Assembly (NCBI RefSeq): GCF_028657195.3
Contig: NZ_JANCPR020000055.1
Span: 1 to 64,000, forward strand
DNA length: 64,000 nucleotides
Source: Streptomyces iconiensis
GTDB lineage: Bacteria; Actinomycetota; Actinomycetes; Streptomycetales; Streptomycetaceae
Direction: 5' to 3'
The position numbers and the translations under genes are program-made. This document shows positions 57,244-64,000 of the stretch, piece after piece. The notes beneath the pieces were generated by a model that saw only the letters and a list, made by a program, of their open reading frames with translations, was not told where the DNA came from and did not search any database. How positions within the stretch are numbered: position 1 is the stretch's first letter; each line of letters begins with the position of its first letter.

Positions 57244-59691
57244 ATGCGTTGGTTGGTGGGGTGGAGCAGCGCCGCGGCGGCACAGGGCCGGGCCGGTGTG
57301 CCACACTCCGCTGCCGACCGGTCCCAGGGTGGACGTAACGCGCAAGGTACGTACGGCGCTTACGGTTCACCGGGCTCATCGGGCAGCCAGGGCCCTCAAG
57401 CCCCCCAGGGAACGCAGGGCACCCACAGCTCATTCGGCCCCCACGGCAACGGGGACCACAGCCGCGCCTCGGACCCGTACGACTCGGCGGGCCGCGCGTA
57501 CTCCCACGACCCGTACGACTCCTACGGTCCCTACGGTCACGCTGCCCACACCGCCAACGTTCCCGACGGTGCCTTCGGCGAGGGCGTGCTCCAGCCCGTC
57601 GGTGCGCAGGTCCTGTGGAGCGACCCCGATCCGCTCTGGGCCGTCGGCGACTGGCGGCCCGACGAGATCCGTGTCATCGAGGCCGAACCCGGCAACAGAC
57701 TCGCGGTGTTCGGCTGCTGCGGCGCCTCCGACGAAGAGCTGCGCGTCGGCCTCGTCGCCGCACGAGGAGGAGCGTTTCGCCACCTCACAGCCTGGCCCGG
57801 CAGCTACACCGCCGTCGCCTGCATCGGCCGCCGCATCACCATCGCCGCCGACCTCGCCGGCGCCAGACCCGTCTTCCACGCGCCCTGGGCCGGAGGCACC
57901 GCCTACGCCACGGCCGCGCTCCCGCTCGCCGACCTCATCGAGGCCCAGCTCGACGTCGGCCACCTCGCGGCCGTACTCGCCTGCCCCGACGCACCCGAAG
58001 CCCTCGGCGACGGCACGCCCTACCTCGGCGTACGGCGCGTTCCGCCCGGCCATGCGCTCATCGTCCGCGACGGCGGCAGCCGCGAGATCGCCAGCTACGA
58101 GTCGGGCTCCTCACTCGTCGTCGGAGCGCCGCCTGTCGACCCCGAAGCGGCCGTCGCGGGCGTACGGGACGCGCTCGTGGAGTCCGTACGGGCCCGCCTC
58201 ACCGCGCCACGGCACGCCGCCGAACACGACTTCGACGTACGCGATCCCGGGCCCGTACCCGGAATGGGCCCCGCCGACCGGCGTGCCGCACGCGGCGGCC
58301 CCGCACCCGGCATAGGGGCCGACCTGTCCGGAGGGCCCGCCTCCGGAACCCTCGCGCTGCTCGCCGCCGGGCTCCCCGGCATGCCCGGCACCGTCTTCGG
58401 GGCCGGCGCCTCGGGAGCGGGCGAACGCCTCCTGGCCGTCACGTACAACGACCTCACCCTCAGCGCCGGAGCATCGGCCAACGGCGCGGTCGGCAGCAAG
58501 GACGCCGAACTCGAACGGGCGCGCTCCATCGCCGAGAACCCCCGCCTCCACCACGTCGTCGTCGCGGGCGGCGAAGAGGTGCTGCCGTACGCGGACCTCG
58601 CCAGCGGCCCCCTCACCGACGAACCAGGACCCTCGCTCGTCACCGCCGAACGCCACAGGTACCGGCTCGCCGCAGGAAGCTCCGACCACTTCGTCGGCCT
58701 CGGCGCCCGCCAGGTCCTCGACGCGCACCCGGCCCGCCTCGCCGACCTCCTCCTCGACCGGCGCCGCCGCAACCTCGTACGCCCCGTGGCCGCGCTCGCC
58801 CGCTCCGAAGGCCAGGCGGCCGGGCGCTCCCTGCTCGTACCCGTCACCATCTACCGCGCGGCACGGAGGCTCGCGCGCACGCCCTACCGCGACGGCGTCG
58901 AGGAGACCGCCGCACACATGCGCGACGGCACGCTCGCCGCCGCCGCTTTCGCGGCCTCGGCCGAGAGCGGCGACAGCGCGGTCGACGCGTCCGTCGCCGC
59001 GCTCACCTGGTGCCGCCCCGGGCCCGCCGCACGCTGGCTCACCGGTGAGGCGCTGGCCCAGGTCTCCCTCCGCCTCGAAGCCGCGGCCCATGCCAGACCC
59101 TCGGTCGAACGCCCCGGCGAACGGCGGGCCCGCGCCGCGCTCGCCCGCCGCGCCGCCGACCACCGCGTGTTCGAGCAGGCCGTCGAGATTCGCAACCAGC
59201 GGCTGCACGCGCCCTTCTTCGACAACCAGGTCGTACGCGCCTCCCGCGACCTCCCCGACGCCCTGCGCGTACGGCCAGGAGCCCGCGCCTCCATCCTGCG
59301 TACAGCGCTCGCGGGAGCGGGTGTACACGAACTGCCCACGGGTTGGGGGGCGCCCTCGCACTCCGCACACAACACGTCCCTGCGCGCGGGACTGCGGCTC
59401 GCGGCCGACCAGCTCATGCAGCTCTTCGAGGCCCCGCTGCTCGCCGACGCCGGCCTGGTGGAGGCCCGTGTCGTACGCAAGGCCATCCAGCTCGCCGCCA
59501 AGGGCGACCCGCTGCCCCTCGACGGCCTCGCCGACCTCGTCTCCATGGAACTGTGGCTCGGCCGCCTCCTGGCCCGCCGCGGCACCTGCTGGACCGGCTC
59601 GGCGGCCCCCCGCCAACGCGCCGCGGCAGCCGGGGTCGCCCCGGCCACCGCCACCTACGAACGCACCCTGCCGCCTACGGCTTCGCCGTAA
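57244..59691 (+). CDS. Asparagine-synthase-like / lasso-cyclase-like protein with degenerate motifs
   Basis: The 815-residue protein begins MRWLVGWSS, so it lacks the N-terminal Cys of glutamine-hydrolysing asparagine synthetases. An AsnB-type N-terminal fold (about 115-290: RLAVFGCCGASDEELRVG, LTAWPGSYTAVACIGRRITIAADLAGARPVF) is followed by a synthetase-like region with DLSGGPASG at 360-368, where active enzymes read SGGLDS, so the Asp is Ala. The NNQVVRASRDLPDALRV and VRKAIQLAAKG blocks match the C-terminal part. Lasso cyclases share this overall layout. ATG 57244 was chosen for the conserved MRWLVGW. An inserted low-complexity region (about 20-105) is unusual. Confidence 0.75.
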   Translation: MRWLVGWSSAAAAQGRAGVPHSAADRSQGGRNAQGTYGAYGSPGSSGSQGPQAPQGTQGTHSSFGPHGNGDHSRASDPYDSAGRAYSHDPYDSYGPYGHAAHTANVPDGAFGEGVLQPVGAQVLWSDPDPLWAVGDWRPDEIRVIEAEPGNRLAVFGCCGASDEELRVGLVAARGGAFRHLTAWPGSYTAVACIGRRITIAADLAGARPVFHAPWAGGTAYATAALPLADLIEAQLDVGHLAAVLACPDAPEALGDGTPYLGVRRVPPGHALIVRDGGSREIASYESGSSLVVGAPPVDPEAAVAGVRDALVESVRARLTAPRHAAEHDFDVRDPGPVPGMGPADRRAARGGPAPGIGADLSGGPASGTLALLAAGLPGMPGTVFGAGASGAGERLLAVTYNDLTLSAGASANGAVGSKDAELERARSIAENPRLHHVVVAGGEEVLPYADLASGPLTDEPGPSLVTAERHRYRLAAGSSDHFVGLGARQVLDAHPARLADLLLDRRRRNLVRPVAALARSEGQAAGRSLLVPVTIYRAARRLARTPYRDGVEETAAHMRDGTLAAAAFAASAESGDSAVDASVAALTWCRPGPAARWLTGEALAQVSLRLEAAAHARPSVERPGERRARAALARRAADHRVFEQAVEIRNQRLHAPFFDNQVVRASRDLPDALRVRPGARASILRTALAGAGVHELPTGWGAPSHSAHNTSLRAGLRLAADQLMQLFEAPLLADAGLVEARVVRKAIQLAAKGDPLPLDGLADLVSMELWLGRLLARRGTCWTGSAAPRQRAAAAGVAPATATYERTLPPTASP

Positions 59692-59965
59692 CACCGCGCC
59701 CCCGCCCGTCTCGCGTCGCGGTGGCGTGACGGGCAGGAACGCTGCGGTGGTCCACGTGTCCGCGCCCGCCGCGCGCCGTACCTGGGCAGGGGACGTGTGA
59801 CCTGTACGGGCGGGTAGGTGGGAGTGGCCGTGACCGAACCCACCACCGACCGCACGCTGGGCACGCACCCCGGGCACAGCCCAGGCACCGGCCCCCCACG
59901 CGGGCCGCAGGCGCCGCAGCAAAAACCGCAGGGAAAGTCCGGCCCCGGGCGGCGACAATGGGGCG

Positions 59966-62900
59966 GTGCGCTATCTGATTCTGGGGGCCAGCGAGGCCCG
60001 CGACGCGGCGGGGCGGGCTCTGCCGCTGGGCGGGCAGCGCCTGCGCGCGCTGCTCGCCGCGCTCGCGCTGCGCGCGGAGAGCCAGGCGCCGGTGTCCCCG
60101 GACGCGCTGATCAGTGAGGTGTGGGCGGACACGGAACCAGAGGCGATGCCGGACAACGCCCCGGCCGCGCTCCAAGCGCTGGTGGGCAGATTGCGGAGAG
60201 TGATCGGCAGGGATGCCGTCGAGTCCCTGCCGGGCGGCTACCGCCTGCGTACGGACCCGGAAGCGGACGAGGTCGACCTCGTCCGCTTCCAGCGGCTGGC
60301 TGCCGAGGGCGAACGCGCGCTCGAAGCGGGCGACCCGGCGACGGCAGCCGCCGCTCTCCGTGAGGGCCTCGCGCTGTGGCGCGGCCCGGCGCTCGCCGAC
60401 CTTCCGGACCGCGCCTCGGCCGCGGCACGCGCCGAGTCGCTCAGGCTGGTTGCGCTGCAACGCCGCCTGGCGGCCGACCTGGCGCTGGGCAGCTCGGCCC
60501 GCGTCCTGCCCGAACTGCGCGAGCTGGCGGCTGAACGCCCGCTGGACGAACCGTTGCAGGCGCTGTTCATCCGCGCCCTGCGCGACGCGGGTCGTACGGC
60601 CGAGGCGCTGACGATGTACGAGTCCGTACGCAAGGGCATCGCGGCCCGCCTCGGCGCCGACCCGGGCGCCGAACTGCGGTCCCTGCACGCCGAGTTGCTT
60701 GCCGGAGGGCCGGGCCCCGGCGAGCACACGCGGACGCACAACGGAACCCCCGCCCCCGGCAGAGCATCCCCGCAGGGCACCCCGTATCCGTCCGGTACTC
60801 CGTACCCGCCCGGTACCACGTCCCCGTCCGGCACCCAGCCCTCACCAGACACCCAGCCCTCACCAGGCACCAAGCCCCCACCGGGCACGGAGCCACACTC
60901 CGGCACGGAGCAGCAGCACCGAAAACCCGGCTCGCCCGGCAACCTGCGTTCCCGTCTGACCAGCTTCGTCGGCCGCGAGGCCGACATCGCCACCATCGGT
61001 GGTGACCTGGCGCGCGCCCGCCTGGTCACTCTCACGGGCCCCGGCGGCTCGGGAAAGACGCGGCTGTCCGAACAGGTGGCCGTCACCGCGTCGGCGACGT
61101 CGCCCGCGCCGTATCCGGACGGGACCTGGCTGGTGGAACTGGCCCCTCTCGACCATCCGGACGCCGTCCCCGGCGCCGTACTCAGCGCACTGGGCCGCAG
61201 GGAGACGGCGCTGTCGACGGCGGCGACGGAGGGCGCGCGTTCGATGGGCGCCGACAGCGACGCCACCGCGCTGCTGATCGAGCACTGCCAGCACCGCGCC
61301 CTGCTGCTCGTGCTGGACAACTGCGAACACGTCATCGCCGCGGCGGCCACCCTCGCCGAGACGCTCCTCGCACACTGCCCCCGCCTCACGGTGCTGGCCA
61401 CCAGCCGGGAACCGCTGGGAGTGCCGGGCGAAACCGTACGGCCCGTCGAGCCGCTGTCACCCGCCTCCGCGCTGCGCCTGTTCGCCGACCGCGCCGCCGC
61501 CGCACGGCCGGGCTTCCGTACGGAGGAGGACCCGGCGGCGGTCGCCGAGATCTGCCGACGGCTCGACGGGCTGCCGCTCGCGATCGAACTGGCCGCCGCG
61601 CGCCTGCGGTCGCTCACACCGCACCAGATCGCCTCGCGCCTCGACGACCGTTTCCGCCTGCTGACCAGCGGCAGCCGTACGGTGCTGCCCCGGCAGCAGA
61701 CGCTACGCGCCGTCGTCGACTGGTCCTGGGACCTGCTGGACGAGCGTGAACGCACCGTACTGCGGCGCCTGTCGGTCTTCGCCGGCGGCTGCACACTCTC
61801 CGCCGCCGAACGCGTGTGCGCGGACGGGAACGCCATTACCGGGGGCGAGCACGCCGTATCCGGGGACGGGAACGCCGTAACCGGAGGCGAGAACGCCGTG
61901 CAGGCGGACGGGAACGCGGTCTCGGGAGACGACGTCCTCGACGTCCTCTCCGCGCTCGTCGACAAGTCGATCCTCGTCGCCGACCATCCCCAGGACCGCG
62001 CGGGGACAGGCGTGCGTTACCGCATGCTGGAGACCATCCACGAGTACGCGCGCGAGCGCGCCTCCGAGCACCCGGCCGACCGCACGGCGGCCGAGCGCCG
62101 GCACACCGACCAGATACTCCGCTTCGTGACGGCAGCCGAACCCCGTCTCCGCTCGTCGGAGCAGCTGAGCTGGCTGCCCAGGATGGAGGCCGACCTCGAC
62201 AACATACGAGCCGTACTCCACCGCGCCGCCCAGCGCCGTGACCTGGACACGATGGTCGAACTCGTGCGCGCCGTCGGCTGGTTCTGGTGGCTGCGCAACT
62301 ACCGCGACGAGGGGTCACGCTGGGTCGGCGCGATCCTGGAGATGCTCCCCGCCGACGCCTCCGTACGCGACGAGAGACAGGAGCTGCTCTTCCGCGAGTT
62401 CCAGCTCCTCGACTACTTCCTGATCGCCGAGAACCGCGCCCAGGAACTGTTCCAGGATCCGGGTCACCAGAAAACGGCCGCGGAACTGGTAGAGGCGTTC
62501 AGGAAGCCTGGCCCTGCCTCGGCGCGGTTTCCGGGCATGCTGTGGCCGTTCACCGGCTATTTCTCCGAGGGCAGCAGGGGAGTGGCACCGCTGATGGACC
62601 TCTCCGTCGCCAACTGCCGCCGCTACAGCGGGCCATGGGAACTGGCCGTCGCACTCCTGTTCCGCGCGCACGTACGTATCGACGCCCCGGGCGGCGTGAG
62701 CCGTACGGCGGAGGACATCACCGAGGTCGAGGCGCTCTCCGAGGCCACGGGTGACCGCTGGCTGCTCAGCCAGCTGTGCGGACTGCGCGCCGAGATCGCC
62801 ATCCAGAAGGGGAATTACGACGCCGCGCGCGCCGAGTGCGAGAGGGCCATGCGGTACGCCCGGCAACTCGGCGCGCTCACCGAGATCCCCGTGCTCCTCG

Positions 62901-63619
62901 TACGCATCGCGGACATCTGGTTCCGGCAGGGCGACGGAGAGCAGGCCGAGAAGCTCGCACAGCGCGCCGTGGACGACGCGGAGCGGCTGGGCGTCCCGGA
63001 CGCGCAGACCCTCGCCGTCTTCCTCCGCGCCACCGTGGCCCTGGAGAACCGCGAAACGGCCCGTGCCCGCGCTCTCTACAGCGAGAGCGAGCTGTACGCC
63101 ACGGTGGGTACGCCCCCCGCCGTGTTCGCGATCGCGATGCGCATGCTCGACGCGCGCATCACGGCGAGCGAGGCCGACGGCGCGTCAGGGGGCCGTGCAC
63201 GGGAGCAGCGGGTGACGGAGGCGGTACGGAAGGCCAGGGAAGCGCTACGCCTCGCGGTGGACAGCGAGGTAGCCGAACTGTTCCTGACCAACGGCCTGTT
63301 GAACACCGCCTTCGTCGTCCACAAGGCAGGCCACCACTCTCTGGCGGTCCGGATCGCGGATGCCGCCGAACCCCTGCGCGTCGGCCCGGCGAACGTCCCC
63401 GAACAGCGCCTCGACCGTGCCATACGCGCGGCGGCGGACGAGGTGGCCGGGGCATCCGCTGCGGCCGGCGCACCCGGTACGTCCGACGCAAACGATGCGT
63501 CCGGCGCACCCGACAGTCCGCCGCTCACATCTGAACAGGTGATCGAGCAGCTCGACGCGCTGCTGACCCCCGCCGACGAGGGAACCCCGCAGCCGCCCTC
63601 AGCGGCACGCGATCTGTGA
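59966..63619 (+). CDS. SARP/AfsR-type regulator with NTPase and TPR domains
   Basis: The 1,217-residue protein has an OmpR-type winged helix (about 1-90: LPLGGQRLRALLAALALRAE, PVSPDALISEVW), a BTAD domain (about 95-245: EVDLVRFQRLAAEGERALEAGD...YESVRKGIAARLGADPGAELR), a Pro/Ser/Thr linker, an NB-ARC-like NTPase (about 330-600) with Walker A TGPGGSGKTRL and Walker B LLLVLDNCEHV, and helical TPR-like repeats to the end. AfsR-type proteins switch on secondary metabolism. The GTG start at 59966 has TGGGGCG upstream. A short repeat at 61819-61930 encodes DGNAVTGGE-type units. Confidence 0.9.
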   Translation: MRYLILGASEARDAAGRALPLGGQRLRALLAALALRAESQAPVSPDALISEVWADTEPEAMPDNAPAALQALVGRLRRVIGRDAVESLPGGYRLRTDPEADEVDLVRFQRLAAEGERALEAGDPATAAAALREGLALWRGPALADLPDRASAAARAESLRLVALQRRLAADLALGSSARVLPELRELAAERPLDEPLQALFIRALRDAGRTAEALTMYESVRKGIAARLGADPGAELRSLHAELLAGGPGPGEHTRTHNGTPAPGRASPQGTPYPSGTPYPPGTTSPSGTQPSPDTQPSPGTKPPPGTEPHSGTEQQHRKPGSPGNLRSRLTSFVGREADIATIGGDLARARLVTLTGPGGSGKTRLSEQVAVTASATSPAPYPDGTWLVELAPLDHPDAVPGAVLSALGRRETALSTAATEGARSMGADSDATALLIEHCQHRALLLVLDNCEHVIAAAATLAETLLAHCPRLTVLATSREPLGVPGETVRPVEPLSPASALRLFADRAAAARPGFRTEEDPAAVAEICRRLDGLPLAIELAAARLRSLTPHQIASRLDDRFRLLTSGSRTVLPRQQTLRAVVDWSWDLLDERERTVLRRLSVFAGGCTLSAAERVCADGNAITGGEHAVSGDGNAVTGGENAVQADGNAVSGDDVLDVLSALVDKSILVADHPQDRAGTGVRYRMLETIHEYARERASEHPADRTAAERRHTDQILRFVTAAEPRLRSSEQLSWLPRMEADLDNIRAVLHRAAQRRDLDTMVELVRAVGWFWWLRNYRDEGSRWVGAILEMLPADASVRDERQELLFREFQLLDYFLIAENRAQELFQDPGHQKTAAELVEAFRKPGPASARFPGMLWPFTGYFSEGSRGVAPLMDLSVANCRRYSGPWELAVALLFRAHVRIDAPGGVSRTAEDITEVEALSEATGDRWLLSQLCGLRAEIAIQKGNYDAARAECERAMRYARQLGALTEIPVLLVRIADIWFRQGDGEQAEKLAQRAVDDAERLGVPDAQTLAVFLRATVALENRETARARALYSESELYATVGTPPAVFAIAMRMLDARITASEADGASGGRAREQRVTEAVRKAREALRLAVDSEVAELFLTNGLLNTAFVVHKAGHHSLAVRIADAAEPLRVGPANVPEQRLDRAIRAAADEVAGASAAAGAPGTSDANDASGAPDSPPLTSEQVIEQLDALLTPADEGTPQPPSAARDL
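61819..61930 (+). repeat. In-frame repeat within the SARP-NTPase gene
   Basis: Units of about 39-45 bp built on GACGGGAACGCCGTAACCGG occur two and a half times and encode DGNAxxGGExAV motifs between the NTPase and TPR parts. All changes keep the frame. It looks like a recently expanded linker. Confidence 0.75.
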
Positions 63620-64000
63620 CCGCGCCCAGTTCGCGAGCGCGATCCGGTCCTCGTGGTGGCGTGGCTCGACCACCAGCCGGATCGAGGTGACCCCCGCCAG
63701 CGGCACCCGTACCGGCACCGCCGGCTGGCCCCTGTGCAGGAACGGGGACCGCCACAGTCGCACCCCGTCGCCGTACACCGAGAAGCGCACGGTGCGCCGG
63801 CCCATCGTCATGTCGTCGACGCCCGCGAGCGCCTCGTAGGTGGTGCACGCCTTGTTGAGGTCGATCGTCACGGACGAGGGGGCGTGCACGGTCACCCCGT
63901 GGCCATAGCGCCTGCCTCCTATCGACATGCCCTGGCGCTGCCACATCCAACTGCTCCGCACCGCACGGACGGTGGGCCCCTTCCGTTTGGCATCGGGGTC
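63599..64000 (-). CDS. NPCBM/NEW2-domain protein, C-terminal part (runs off the window)
   Basis: The frame is open from the right edge to the stop at 63599. The visible 133 residues include GHGVTVHAPSSVTIDLNKACTTYEALAGVDD and RTVRFSVYGDGVRLWRSPFL, then TSIRLVVEPRHHEDRIALANWA, the NPCBM (novel putative carbohydrate-binding) module found at protein C-termini in actinobacteria. No earlier part is visible, so the catalytic domain, if any, is unknown. It overlaps the regulator gene's end by 21 bp, convergently. Confidence 0.85.
   Translation of the reverse strand, partial: DPDAKRKGPTVRAVRSSWMWQRQGMSIGGRRYGHGVTVHAPSSVTIDLNKACTTYEALAGVDDMTMGRRTVRFSVYGDGVRLWRSPFLHRGQPAVPVRVPLAGVTSIRLVVEPRHHEDRIALANWARSQIACR

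Overview
The window is high-GC, densely coded actinobacterial chromosome, almost certainly Streptomyces. The supporting signs are paired XRE/DUF5753 regulators with DUF397 and DUF6879 partners, a SARP/AfsR-type regulator, a GlxA-type AraC regulator, a c-di-AMP (ydaO) riboswitch in front of an M23 peptidase, cobalamin genes, three cytochromes P450, frequent GTG starts and low-complexity Gly/Pro extensions. Everything was read by eye, with no database search.

Layout. 0-13 kb: decayed HxlR and enoyl-CoA hydratase relics, RidA, two XRE/DUF5753 modules, a GlxA regulator divergent from an HSL-type esterase, an MFS exporter under a MerR regulator, three GNAT acetyltransferases, a ferredoxin-MBL fusion and a lipoprotein. 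13.3-15 kb: a 23-codon, tyrosine-rich peptide gene, a 15-bp repeat array and a P450, a possible P450-modified RiPP locus. 15.1-16.4 kb: an RhlG-like SDR gene between two oppositely oriented, decayed IS5-type ends. 16.4-20.9 kb: cobK, cbiD, cobM and cobL. 21-22.9 kb: a PAP2 phosphatase and an amidohydrolase. 23-31.3 kb: an apparent biosynthetic cluster with a divergent P450, a Nudix hydrolase, a class II (DxDD) terpene cyclase, a second P450, an ACP, a ketosynthase and a wax-synthase/DGAT-type acyltransferase. 31.3-38.3 kb: a SpoIIE phosphatase, the riboswitch and M23 peptidase, an aldo/keto reductase, a PPOX/F420 protein and a secreted SGNH hydrolase.

38.2-49.3 kb holds a seven-gene, tightly overlapping defence-type operon on the minus strand: Z1 ATPase, DUF4420 PD-(D/E)XK nuclease, GHKL ATPase, an unknown protein, DUF6339 fused to a C5-methyltransferase-like domain that lacks the catalytic Pro-Cys, an intact Dcm, and Vsr. 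Its downstream border carries a degenerate 109-bp direct repeat of the 3' end of the SGNH hydrolase gene. 49.5-64 kb: PrsW protease, TrmB, L-2-hydroxyglutarate oxidase, a TPR regulator, an asparagine-synthase-like protein with degenerate catalytic motifs, a giant SARP-NTPase-TPR regulator, and the end of an NPCBM-domain protein running off the window.

The three strongest leads are the micro-ORF/P450 pair, the terpene/ACP/KS/acyltransferase cluster, and the Z1 operon with its cysteine-less methyltransferase.
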